Source of the DNA: Crotophaga sulcirostris
Lineage: Eukaryota > Chordata > Aves > Cuculiformes > Crotophagidae
Assembly: GCA_013397455.1 (NCBI GenBank)
Contig: VYZB01000239.1
Span: forward strand, 180,725-244,724
Length of the DNA: 64,000 bases
Reading direction: 5' to 3'
Shown piece after piece: positions 24,758 through 36,927 of the stretch. The notes beneath the pieces were generated by a model that worked only from the letters and a program-made list of their open reading frames with translations, was not told where the DNA came from and made no database searches. The position numbers and the translations under genes are program-made. The number at the start of each line of letters is the position of its first letter. Within the stretch, counting starts at the first letter, position 1.

Positions 24758-24943
24758 ATCCCTGAGGCCCTGGCCCAGGTTACCCAGAGAAGTGGTGGCT
24801 GCCCCATCCCTGGAGGTGTTCAAGGCCAGGTTGGATGGGGCTTTGAGCCCCCTGATCCAGCGGGAGGTGTCCCTGCACTTCTCAGGGGGCTGGAAATGGT
24901 TGGGCTTTGAGGACCCTTCCAACCCAAACTATTCTATGATTCT
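24758..24943 (+). mobile_element. CR1 LINE 3' fragment
   Basis: Recognised by TGAGGCCCTGGCCCAGGTTA, CCCCATCCCTGGAGGTGTTC, GGATGGGGCTTTGAGCCCCC and the CCCTTCCAACCCAAAC core, with an ATTCTATGATTCT tail. It is 5'-truncated at the point where the reverse-strand copy at 21946 continues, and lies about 2.5 kb from that inverted copy. Confidence 0.98.
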
Positions 24944-27437
24944 CTGCCTATGTTTTCTGACTTGGTGGCCACACACCTTTTAGCCAGCGTTCTGTCAAAA
25001 CTGTTGCTTGGGTTGACCCTCCTCATCATGCTGGAAGGAGACAGCCATGTGGGCACCAAGAGTGCCGGTGCTGCGCAGCCCTCCCCATGTTGCTGGGCTG
25101 CCTCTCACCTCTGGGTTTCGCCCAAGCTTCCCTACAAGGTCCCTGTCTTGAAGAGCCACCAGAGAGCATGCGTGAAGTTGCTCAACCACATGCTCCTCCT
25201 TATTCTCAATACCAACTCATGAGACTTCTTTAGAGGAATGCAAATGTGAATAAAATTCAGACTAGCTTATAGGAGAGAACTGCACATTCCAAAAATTCTT
25301 GCTGGATTTCATATCATTGTTCACAACAGCTGAGGGTTTCTTGACAAAGTATTGACAACCATGAGGGCTGTTGTGGATGGTTAATTTCTAACGCCTAATT
25401 TGTTTTTAGAAGAAAGGTGGTGCCTTATTAAATCATATGGAACATGTTAAAGAAAGACTGAAGGGAGAAAAAGACATGGAAATGGATTATCAACCAGAAG
25501 TGCTTAATTACTAACAGGTTAGCCAGAGAGGTGGCCAAGATAAACCACTACCTAACTACCTATATTGTTGGGGTTGCCTAAGGGCTTCACTGGCAGCAGC
25601 TCTGTTTGAAGTAGGGCAGTGTTAGGGGAGCTGTTGGCATCCTCCTGCTTTTGTTAAATCAGCTGTTTTGCTTGGTTTGTCCCTACTTTTTTATTTTTAA
25701 TGAACTGGACATTATGTATACATTTCCCTTTCCATTTTCTATAGGGAGTTAATGGATAAAAAGCCTCTGTGAGCTCCTGGAACCCTGTGGTTTTTAGAAG
25801 ATGACTTTCTTTGGTGTTTGGAGTGTGGTATAAGATACCACCCTTATCTATGAGTAATTTACACAACAAATGCTGGCAAGAGGCACCCAAATAAATAAAG
25901 TGGATACAAAGCTGATCACAACTTCAGTGAAATGGCAAAATACTCATTTAGAAGCCTAGCCTGAGGTCTTTTAGGTTGATGATCTCAGGCAGAGGAGATC
26001 ACAGGTGAGGGTGGATACTCTAGATTTTACAGGCTCTTGATGCTGCAAAACCAGCTGAGAATTAGCTACTGACCCAGGCTTAGCAGCTCAGTCAACAACA
26101 ATGAGAGGTTCTAGCTGGTTTGGGGTAATATCTCAAGCCGGGAATGTTTATTATGATTTTAGGCTGGACACTGCTTTCATACTTGTCACCTCCTCAGAGG
26201 CAGATATGGGGCAGAAAAGCCTGTGAACTGATATTTGAGAAAATCCAGACCCTGCTTCATTCAAAATCACAGCAGCTATTCACTGTAGAGTTGTGGCTAA
26301 CTGTTATCTGCTCCATACCTATGTCAGTGGATTCGCTTCGCATTTATTTAGCAAAATAAATTATGATTTCACCATGTGCCTTCCCATAGACTCTCAAAGA
26401 AAGTAGTCAGCACTGCAATCCAAGGAAAAGCAAATGCTGCATCTGCACAGTAACCCTCCCTGCATGGGTTAAAAAAAACGCTACGGCCTCTGACCCAGTG
26501 GCCCCTTTATTATTAACAGTTTTCCTGTGTAGTATGCAAAGATGGCACAGAGGTTGGAGCCCGTAGTTGTTGGAATAAACAGACCAATTTACTCTTGTCT
26601 GAACTGAGATTCCGTATTTTTCTCGTAGCTTATGGAATGTATCAATAATAAAGAACTACATTGACCACCCATAAAATCTTGCTTTCCATAAAACTCCATT
26701 GTAGTACAGAGAATGCTGAAAATAATGTTGTATTCTCTTTTATCGATCTGCTGCAATCCGTGGAGTTTGAAGAATGTTCACTCTTAAAGTAGTTATTCTG
26801 TGCTATGTACCTGTACATGCAATGGTGGCATTGGTGTTACATTCATATACTGCTGTCAATGATTCATTATCCTTATTTCCTTGGGGTTTTTTGTAGTAAA
26901 TGATAACACTGGCAACACAGTACTTGATCCCACTTCTGCTTACTTCAGCGTCCTCTGATTTTTGCACTTTGCTGAAAGTGCTTTCACTTAGCACACAGAC
27001 AGCTTCCTAATAGTCTTTATATTTATCAACTTCGCAAATTATGAATTTCATATCATGTAGTTTTCTGTATAATAATTTTGCAAATTATATGACAGTTGTT
27101 GAAAATTAAAAATAAATGTGTGAATGTACTGCTTGAAAGTGAGCAAGAGCAATCAGCTCCTCCTCTCTCACTGGATGAAACCCAGTTTAATGTACTCACA
27201 TTATGAGTATTTTAGAAACTCACTTTTGTTTCAGCCATCCTGCACACTCTGAGCAAAACATTGCTTAGGCCCCTTCAGTGAGTTGGTTTCCCAGTACGTT
27301 GGCCAAATCTCTTTTCATTTGGCCACAGTTGTGTAAATTGTAGATGGTGTCATAATGTCTCGTCACTTATTTTTAAGGTCTGTGTTGATGATTTGGAAAA
27401 CTTCTTAGTATTGACATTGTAAGATGTCAAGATCTAC
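24944..27437. other. Unique sequence with a GC-richer start, no gene accepted
   Basis: The first 280 bases after the CR1 tail (about 24950-25225) are GC-richer. They are open for 90 codons on + and 64 codons on -, with no recognised protein. The rest is ordinary AT-rich sequence. Frames of 78 codons (25654-25890, -) and 71 codons (26144-26359, +) have no motif. Confidence 0.6.
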
Positions 27438-27521
27438 TGGAAGGTGTCCTTGCCCATGGAAGGGGGTTGGAACTGGATGATCTTTAAAGTCCCTTCCAGC
27501 CCAAACCATTCTATGATTCTA
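27438..27521 (+). mobile_element. CR1 LINE 3' end, about 85 bp
   Basis: Only the terminal part remains: GGTGTCCTTGCCCATGGAAG, GGAACTGGATGATCTTTAA, GTCCCTTCCAGCCCAAACC and ATTCTATGATTCTATTC. Severely 5'-truncated. Confidence 0.95.
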
Positions 27522-29922
27522 TTCACTTGCATACCACTGTTAATTGCTTTTTTGCTTTAGCTACTGGTAAGAATGTTCCGCGCAAAGGGGACTGATAAGG
27601 ACATTGGTTCAGTGTTTAGTAATCATAATTTTAGTTGGTAATTATCCACTTTTTCAGGTTACTTTTCTATGTATCCTGGAAACATAGTGAATACTTGAAA
27701 CAAGACTTCGTATTGGTAATTGTAGCCTGTTCTTGTCTATAAGCCATGTCATCTTCAAAACTTTGGGGATGGATATATATGCTACTGGGTTTTAATTTCT
27801 TAGTATGATTTTCATGAAGTCATTAAAACTCAACTTTATCCAACCACCTTATTTTTCAATCAAGCAATTTGTAGTAAATCCTAGAATACCTATTAGATGA
27901 GATTTGTCTTGTATTGGCTTCACAGATGTTCCAAGTATTGTAGAAGAAAATAAAAAGCCACTGATTAATCATTCAAAAGATGAGACCTTGATCTTTTATG
28001 CTTTTATCCTATCTGAATATTAGCAAGTACATCAAATCAGATTAAAGGAGGAATGTTTGTCTCTTATCCTTTGGACTTGGTGAAATCTGGGCTTATCTGC
28101 CAAGTGTCAGCTATATTTGTGCTTCAAAATCCAAACATCTGTTTTCAGGCAGTGTTTTCTTTTTTTTATTAACCTCCATCACAGCCCAGCATCTGTGCAG
28201 GAGTTCTATATCAGAATTCTAATGGTTTTAAACATACAAGATACGATGGAGGTCAACCTATTGGCAAGGTTGTGTGGTCACTTCAGAATATGAAGAGAAA
28301 ACAGATAAAGCTAGAATGTCTCAGTGTAAAACTCGGTTTTGTTCCCTTTTATTTCCCTGCAGGCTCTTTCGTTTCTAGTAGAAATCTGTCCTTCTGACAT
28401 CTTCATGAGAAATTGTGGATGCATCATCATGGTACCACAGACATTCAATTTTTATTGAAAAACAGTAATTCACAGTAATTTATGTGAACACAAAATGATA
28501 AACAGTCTTATACTACAGTATCCCACAGGAACAAATGCTAACAGTAAAAAAAAGACTTAATTTTTGTTATTATGTAATATTTATTTCTGAATGAGAAGAC
28601 AGAGATGTCAAAAACATAAACCAAAGTAGACAGTGTTGTTTACCTGAATTAACTGGGTTTGAAATGCAACCAGCATTGAAGCTGAAGTAAAGTCTGTAAG
28701 TTTATCCTCTACAGCAGTAACATGTAGACTAAATCCTTGCTTTGTTTAGCTACTTATTTTGGTAAAAAAAATAATTACGAGAAATTATTAATAATTTTTT
28801 TTAAGGATTTTTTTTTTTTTGAGTTACAACAATGAACACATATATGAGCTCTTCCATCTTAGTATTTTTAAAATCTATTTTAAAATCCATCATGATAAAA
28901 AAACAAGCTGCTTTAATTCCTTGGAGTGTTCAGGATGCCTTTTGAATATTTTCTGCTTGTTACAATGTCAGTAAAATACAGCTCAGTATTTTTCAGTTGT
29001 TGAAAGAGTGTTTATAAACAACTTCACAGTATGATGCCAGTATTTTCTGTGGGGTTTTTCAGTTCAGCGAAAACATAAGCATCTTTTCAAAACTTCAGGT
29101 GTGTCACCACTGACTTTTTTGGTCATATCCATATTTAGGCAACCAGTGTAAATGGTCACCATGCAGAAATGTTAATCACAGAAAACTCTCATGGTTTAAC
29201 ATGTCAGACTCCTTTGACTACTGAATGCTGCTCATAGTTGCTAGCTATCTTTTATTCCCGGACATTCTATTTGTTATCTGAGTATATATATGTAACAAAA
29301 AACCCAGGACCTAAACCCTCTTAAACTCATTTGTCGATGTTTTTTTCGTTGGATTGTGTGTGCTAGACCAGAAAATCTCCAACTGATGTCTCTTCAGGAC
29401 TTACAACCATTTAACTTTTTGTATGCTATTGGCCAGTTCCCTTGTTTCAAGGTATTAAATCAAGGTAAGACTGTGGGGCATTCATGTTCTTTTGAATTCT
29501 GCACAAGTAAACAAAAAGACAAAAAGGTGTTTTAAACTAGATGCCTACATGTTGTGAGCATGTAAAACGCCATCCACTTTTCTGGTGCATTTTGTAATAA
29601 TGTAATTAAAGCAAAGAATCTTGTTATAAAAGCTTTATATAAAAAACATAGCCCTATTATAGACTGAAGAGACTTTTACCCAGGTTTATTTGCTTGATAT
29701 GGTTTAGCAAATAACCTGTAGGTGTAATGAAATCCCATTATCAGTATTAGTGTTGTTTCCCTGTTCATCACTGGTAGAAGGAGCTACTTCTGGTGTGATC
29801 AGAGTGGTTTTCAGATGGTTTAAGCATTACCTGTGTATGGGTAAAGGACATCCTTAAATTCTTAACTGCGTTAAAGGATGCCTGTATCTCTAAAAATACC
29901 TGAACAATGCAAGCAGAAATGT
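27522..29922. other. AT-rich sequence, no gene seen
   Basis: No open frame of 60 codons or more, no recognisable repeat and no RNA gene. A T13 run is at 28808-28820. The absence of even chance frames reflects high AT content. Confidence 0.75.
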
Positions 29923-30084
29923 CCCAGCTCCCTCAGCAGCTCCTTGTTAAGACTTGTTCTCCACCCCCTTCAGCAGCCTCATTTCCCTTTTCTGGACGTG
30001 CTTCAGCCCACCAATGTCCTTCTTGTAGTGAGGGGCCCAAAGCTGAACACAGTACTCGAGGTATATCAAGTATATCTGAACAGA
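29923..30084 (-). mobile_element. CR1 LINE internal fragment, antisense
   Basis: It matches the part of antisense CR1 upstream of the usual 3' UTR blocks: CCCAGCTCCCTCAGCAGCTC, CTTGTTCTCCACCCCCTTCA, CAATGTCCTTCTTGTAGTGA and GGGGCCCAAAGCTGAACACA. The CR1 3' end is absent, so this copy has lost its tail by deletion or is a recombination remnant. Overlapping open frames of 93 and 63 codons are shadows of it. Confidence 0.9.
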
Positions 30085-33000
30085 AGTCGAACGTTTGAAT
30101 TGGTTTATGTGGGTGGAAGTTTTTTGGAATGCTTCCGCTTGTTTAGATCCTTAGCGTGATTTCAAAAGTAGCCCAATAATTTCCGTGGTGTTTAACTAGG
30201 GGTGCTCCTAGCAAATTAATACCCCTTGCACACAGTACTTCAGCCTTGAGGTAGCAGCAAACAGCAGTGTTTGGTACACAGTCTCTTACTTCCACCTGCC
30301 GTTATCAAAACAATCAATTTCTTTAAAGCTGAAGTCACATCAATTGGCAGTGTGTTCACACTCTTGTTTTGTTGCACTCAAGTCACCCTGCTGCAATGAA
30401 AGGAACCCCACCCTGCACTTCTAAACACATGTGAAACTGCAGAAAAGATGATGTCTGTGCTGCCTGGGGGTGAGCACAGAGAGCCTTTCCGAAAATCACA
30501 GCAGATTTTCCAAGCTGAAGCAGGTGATAGAGGAAGGTTATTGCATAACTTTTGCTGCAGAGGAAGTGTTTTCTGACATTTTTATGCCATATGAGACCTG
30601 AAGTCCATGGAACAACTTGCACTGCACGTTAATTCTTTTTATATAAGGTTAGAAGGGTATTAACCTGAAAGCGCTTTTTGCTGTCATTACAGATAGTAAT
30701 AACTGCACATTGTTACTGGAACTGAGAAAACTTATGAGGGGAAGTGGAGCCTGTGCTGCCTGTCTAAACTAGCAAGAGCAAAGCGGGTCTGGAATATAGG
30801 ACATGTGCATCTGGAAAGAGTTGGAGGACCAACATATTTAATTAAAGAGGTCCCAACCAGAATTAATATGGCATAACTAAGTAGTCCATAGTTACCTGTG
30901 GAGAGAACGTTGCTGGAGTCCGTTGACAGCAGTGGGATCAGAACAGCCTCCATCTGTAAAAGAAACTGTAGCCCAAATGGAAGCATCACTTTATGTATGC
31001 ACATAATTTTATTGCTTTTATCTAGGGGAAGCTAATGTTACTGAGGATGTAGATGAATGGTTTGGCTACAAACCATTAATACTGATACCACCTCTGACAA
31101 ATGCCTCTCATTCCCTCTGTCCCTCCAAGCAAACATGCAGATGATAGTTTTTTTCAGCAACAATTATACAGTTTGTAAATTGGAGTCCAACCTCTGAAAG
31201 GTTTGGCAAGAGCAAAAAGTGACTTCAGATTGTTTAGCAGAAGTACAATGAGGCAATATCCAAGACCAGCTTAAGTATTGCTAACCTGCTCTATTTGCTT
31301 TTTAGCGTCTCTTCAAAAATAATGGCATTATTTATAAAAAGGGAGATAACTGTGATCCCCAGTGCCATAAATCTTTGATCCACTTTATTAAAAAAAAAAG
31401 ATAAAGTGATAAAGAAAAGTGGAAATTTTAAGAGAAGTTATGAAAGGAGGAGGTTTTTTACATTTTAATATGAAAATCATACAGGAGACCTTTTATTCTG
31501 AGGAATATTGTCTACAGTAACTTTCATTACTGCTATCCAATTTGTCGTGTCTAATCAGGCATCTTTATTTTATATTTTTTGCTTGCTCAATAACCTTTCA
31601 AATTACTCTCACTAGGTGAAGAATGTCATGCCCTTTAAGACACTTTTCTTATGTGGAGAAGAACAGCTTCTCAAGCAAGTTTTCCAAAAATTGTGAAATC
31701 CTCCTGATAGCAGTAATTTTTAAGGATGACAGTATAGGTGGAATATTCCTGTCTTTTTTCATGTCTTTTTCCATTTCTTTTTACCCATGTGTTACATAAT
31801 GTCTTTTTATTGTATTCAAATTTTTCATTTTTGAAACTAACTGCACATAAAATCCTAGGCTTCTCAAGCTACTTTTACCACTTGGACTCAAAGTGAAGCA
31901 ATTTTTCCTGCATCATTTCTCCTTTGTTATCTTGTCTTTCCATCAGATTCTCCATTAGTTCAATTATAGGACTACTACAATTTTTACTGCTACTATTATG
32001 TATGGACTATTAAATCATTTACTATTCTCCAAAACATATTTGTGTATAAAGGTCTAATTTTGAAAGGTTGGAAACCCATCTCAGCATTATCACATTGGTA
32101 ATCAAAGAGGTAATTGCACAAAATAATCCAGAATAAGATGCAGAGTAATTCAGCTTTCGGGATGCAATCTATTTGCAGTTATACAAGATAATATTTGTTT
32201 ATATGGTTGGTTATTTTTCTTCCTGTGATTACCTTGAGGTCTTCAATGTGGAAATAAAGAGAACTCATAGTGAAATATAAGATACTGCGGTAAAATTCAC
32301 ATCATATTGGCCATCAGGTAATTTAATTGATAGGTTTTAATAAATTGTATCTTTGCCAAATGATGAGTATTTGAGCCGTGCATCCATGTGTTTGATGCAT
32401 TTTCCCTGTTCTACAGTTCACAGGGTAGTAACAAATGAATAACTGCTGCAAATCTATCCCTGAGTAGAACAAGCTGCGATGCAGATCCAATAGAGCACTC
32501 TTCCCTCCTTGCCACAGCACTCTTGCAGAAGTCCACAAGCAATCAATGGTGATTTGAATTTCTTCAGCTTAGAAAGGAGAGAAAAGGGACCTTTTCTCTC
32601 CCATCTGTTGCAGTGCAGAGTATTCTTAGTCCTGCTGTTTACTGCTGAAGTCTGTCAGGTGTTGCACGCTTGGCAAAACGCTTTGTGCAAACAATAAGGT
32701 ATGTCATCGTCACATGAATATTAATTGTTCTGCTGTGGTACAAATACAGCACTATTGACTTTTTTGGTCTTCCAGTAAAGATGTGAATTGGGTAGAATTA
32801 ACTGTTTGTAGGCAGAAAATCTCCTGATGAGGTCAAATTTTCTTAAAGAACTGAGACGTTATGAAATGTTTGAGTCAAACTGATGCACAGCAAAAGTGAT
32901 TCGTTATACTCTGCAAGTGAAATACATTACATTTGTACCCTAGCAAGCTTGCATAGCATTGTAAAATTAGGTATAATGTGACTGTGGATTTACATGATTC

Positions 33001-33530
33001 AGGCAATATTAATTGTAAACTGTACATATGATTCTTTCATTCATTTATTCTTTATTGTTTTATTCTTTTTCAGTTCGTAAGTCTCTAGCAGAACACAGCC
33101 AAGCGGTAATGTGATGCTCAGTTTTCGTTCATACACTTCAGATAAAAAAAGATGTTTACCCTGCATGGGCATATTCATGTCTGCTTCAATAGCAACAAAG
33201 AGCAGAAGTATTACAGTTCAGAAGCTAATACTTTTTAACACTATTAAAATTATAGAACAGACTTTAATGGAATATAATCATTGTCCATAATACAGGTTAA
33301 GATATTTTGTGTTGTGTTACAGTCACCTGTAATACCATAATTCAGAGTAATATATCTTTAGCTGTAAGAGGTTGTTTAGACTTGTTATACCATAACTAAT
33401 AAAACAAAGATGCTCTGCCAACCAGTGTATGTTGGCTTAACACCTTATATAGGTTCTACTTAGATCATCAAGTAAAGTAAAAGACTAGTTATTATGTTTT
33501 TTATGCATGGGGAAGAAAACGCATCTTTTT
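30085..33530. other. AT-rich sequence, no gene seen
   Basis: Frames of 62-90 codons occur on both strands (for example 30732-31004 -, 30383-30622 -) without recognisable motifs. An A10 run is near 31390. No repeat family is recognised. Confidence 0.7.
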
Positions 33531-33550
33531 TCATAGAATCATAGAATCAC
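33531..33550 (-). mobile_element. CR1 tail-only remnant, about 20 bp
   Basis: TCATAGAATCATAGAATCAC is the reverse complement of the CR1 tandem tail, but the expected core (GGAAGGGACC) does not follow. It is either an ultra-short insertion or the scar of a deletion. Because it is so short, chance cannot be fully excluded. Confidence 0.7.
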
Positions 33551-36500
33551 ATTCTGTATCTTTGCCAGCCAGTGTGTGCCAGTTGCTCAAATGCACACTG
33601 TTTCAGAAACGATTGGGCCCTAACCGTACAACATACGTATATGTTGAAATTGTTCCATTTTTAAGTCAGATAAATATCGTTTCCTTAAAGAAATTCTCCT
33701 ACTGCAGTTTTAGAATTAGACACTGCAATTTTGTTCTTGTTTTAACAAAGGGCACAGGCAATTTTTTAATGTGTAAAGACCATGCACAACATGGTAAAAT
33801 TCTGCTCTTGGATGTCTTTATGATTTTACTTTCTACTGGTGCGAGTAGTGTGGAAAGCATATAAATGCCATGAGACCCTTTAGGAAATACAGCGAAGTCA
33901 TAGACATAAGGGTCAGTCAAAAATGGATGATCAGAAATATCTGCTCAGATACTAATGCATTTGTTGGGTTAAAACATAAATGTAGTTTCACTGCTTGTAA
34001 ACCTGCAGGTGGTGCAGCCTTGTATTGCATAATCTGGAATCCATACTTCAAGGGTGAAATTCTGTCCTTTATGCCATTGATTTCCATGGGCCTGTAGTTG
34101 CTCCAAAGACGAATAATGTTGGAACAAAGGGTGATGTTAGGCAGTAAAGTGTCATCAGTAAGAGGGTTTGCTCATAAAGGTCAAATAACAATGTGTCACC
34201 CCTCTTTGATTAATAGACCATGGTGTTAGTAGATATTGATTACATTTAAGAGCCTGTGGGCAAGAGGCCATTTAAATTATCTTCAAGCAACTGTACAAGA
34301 AATAACGTTCATTTGAAAGTAGATACTAACAGGTACCATTGCTGTGAATCCAGTCTGAGAGAGCGGAGATGGTTAGAAAACATTTACCCATTTTGTAGAA
34401 ACTGGTTGTAATCACTGCTGAAGGTATCATGAAGGCAATAGTTGCCAACTGTATCCTGTACTCTGCCTGTAGTATCAATTACAACAGTGAATATCCAGTA
34501 TTTTTCCATTTTACCACCCAAACTCAATTCAGAGTGGTCCTCAGCTTTTGACATCTGAATGAATAATACTCTTGCTTCAAGTACTGTAGGAAAAAAAAGA
34601 CAGAATTCTCGCATCGCCCTATCAAATGCTTTTTCAAAGTCTTTTAGGCAATTTATCGCTCATTTATGTTTTATTTATGGCACTAGAAATTTATTCTTCT
34701 AGAGTAGATGTACAATAATGATCTGCACTCATCAGATTTTGTGTTACTCATCTAACTGCATCAGTTTCAAATGTAAGGGTTTACAGATATTTAGCAAATA
34801 TTGTATAGCATAATTAAGTAGGGAGACCCTGGATCTTTGTTTACAAAAGGCAAGACTGTGCTGTTAAAACAGTGGTGAAATATTGGCTCCCAATCCTAAA
34901 TGCTGTTAAAACAGTGGTGAAATATTGGCTCCCAATCCTAACAATCTATATTTGCAGTTCCATGCTAGTTAAGTATATAACTCAAGGGAAAAGCTATTTT
35001 TGTCCAGATTGCATACCAGGAAAGTCTTATGTACTTTTAACACTTACTTTTATTGACAGAGACTCATCTAAAATCTGCTGTTCTGTCAATATAAAGAGAT
35101 CTGCTATTGCTATATATTTTTATACAGCATGTTAAGCTTATAATTGTCTTGTAATGAAGGTATTTATATATTTATTTCCATTAAGAATCAAACCTAGTCT
35201 GTGTTATTGCAATTTTTGAAAGCAAACTCTTGCAGTCTTTCTGTTTTATAGCTTTATGGTATTTCACAACGACTACTGATATATCAGACATTGGTGTTTG
35301 GAAGTTGTTAAAAAAAGAGATAAGCCTTTATGGGGATGAAATATGGGGTTGTCTGAATGGAAAGAGCAGTGTGTGAACATGATATGCATGCAGGCAGCTA
35401 TGGGCACCTACAGGTGGCCTGAAATATTCATATGCATATGTTACTTCTCATATATGCCTGTTATTTTATGGTAGCACTGTTTTTGACAAGCATATTTAAA
35501 GGTAGCTTTTATGCCAGTAATGCTGTCTTTGTGGTCATAAACAGCTTATTTAATTAGCCAGAATTGTCCTACCCCAAAGTAACAATTGACATAAGCAGGA
35601 GTAGTAAGATTTCATGCTTTTCTGAGTGTAGAACTTATCACGGCTGGTAAGATTTGTTATGTCATTTTGAGAATTACTTCTGATGTTATAGAGATATGAA
35701 TACTTGTATGTAGATGTCGTGTTTCTGATATTTTAAGATAGTATTTGAACAGGGAAATCACACTTTGAATCTTACTTCAATAATAAATTTTATGTGTTGT
35801 TTAGAGTTCCTCCATGACCAAAATTGTGCCCTGTAACCCTGTAAATTGATTTTACAGTAGTAATTTTAGTACAAAGGGCACTATGAAAGCTTCTCAGAGC
35901 TATGTAGTTCATTCTTTTACAGTAACAACTGAGTTTCTATTCAGTTTTGTCAAATCCATCAATCAGTAATTGTCCACATACAAAAAGTCTTCTAATAAAA
36001 TTTAGGCAGCAACTGCATACATTTTGGGGGTTTGCTTGCTTTATAAATGAAATCCACATACAAGCGAAACAAAGGGGTGTGTATACAACTTGTCCCTGAT
36101 GCAACTCAGTATTATTTTTCAAAATGAACAATAGGGCACTGGTTTGAAAACCAGCAACTTTTGAGAAGCGTTCATATTAATCACATAAAACAAATGACAG
36201 ACAGTTTGAAAGTGCAGTCGTGTTCTCATGCCTTCATAAAAAGTACAAACTCATGAATTATTTTGTGTGTTATATCTTTTAAATACTTCCTACATCTGGC
36301 AGAGACAGAAAGTGAGTCACAGTGATAATATGATAAGACATTGAATTTCTATTAATTACTAAAACTATTTTGTGTATTTGTCTCATGAATTAAGCATTTT
36401 TACTTAGATTCTGATTATTTTTCCACATTTCATTACTAATGTACTACCACATCATTCTCTCAAAAGAAAGCAAGACTGATAAACGTTCAACATCAAGAAG

Positions 36501-36824
36501 GTGTATTTATTTATGAATATTTTGAGCATAGGAGTAATAAAAGTACTGACAAATTTCATGTTTCATTGACAAGTTACTTGGAATTTCAGAATACACAAAT
36601 ATTTAAAACAACAATTCACTCCAACGTGTTTTGGCATGCCAAAGAAAAATGGATTGTGCATAAACATTAATAATGTTTCTGATCTGTCAGTTCTGCTTTA
36701 TCTGCTGCTCCAGTGATTTAAGTTGGGATAGATTTGTTTTAATTTTTAAGTATTTGCTTTGAAGTAATAAATCACATCCACATGTACCAATACCTATTCA
36801 CATGCTGCGATCAAAGGTGATGCA
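33551..36824. other. AT-rich sequence with a recent tandem duplication, no gene seen
   Basis: A 100-codon frame at 33562-33864 (+) has no recognised domain and is opposed by a 73-codon frame. The 42-bp duplication lies at 34859-34942. A 12-base perfect palindrome, CATATGCATATG, lies at 35429-35440. Otherwise the stretch is AT-rich and featureless. Confidence 0.7.
34859..34942. repeat. 42-bp tandem duplication, near perfect
   Basis: The unit beginning TGCTGTTAAAACAGTGG and ending CCCAATCCTAA occurs at 34859-34900 and 34901-34942. The copies are identical except at the last base. Such identity in non-coding DNA points to a young duplication, a likely length polymorphism, or an assembly artefact. 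Each unit contains a small palindromic core, CTGTTAAAACAG. Confidence 0.97.
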
Positions 36825-36927
36825 CTGAGCAACCTCATCTGGTTCAAGATGTCCCTGCAGGGGGGTGGAACCAAACGATCTTCGGAGGTCCCTTCCAACC
36901 CAAGTCATTCTATGTTTCTATGATTCA
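36825..36927 (+). mobile_element. CR1 LINE 3' end, about 100 bp
   Basis: Terminal CR1 3' UTR: CTGAGCAACCTCATCTGGTT, GATGTCCCTGCAGGGGGGTG, GGTCCCTTCCAACCCAAGTC and an ATTCTATGTTTCTATGATTC tail. 5'-truncated. Confidence 0.97.

Noticed and set aside
24950..25222. 90-codon open frame in GC-richer DNA after a CR1 tail
   Set aside because: It is open on the opposite strand too, and the translation matches no family I know. Composition explains the lack of stops.
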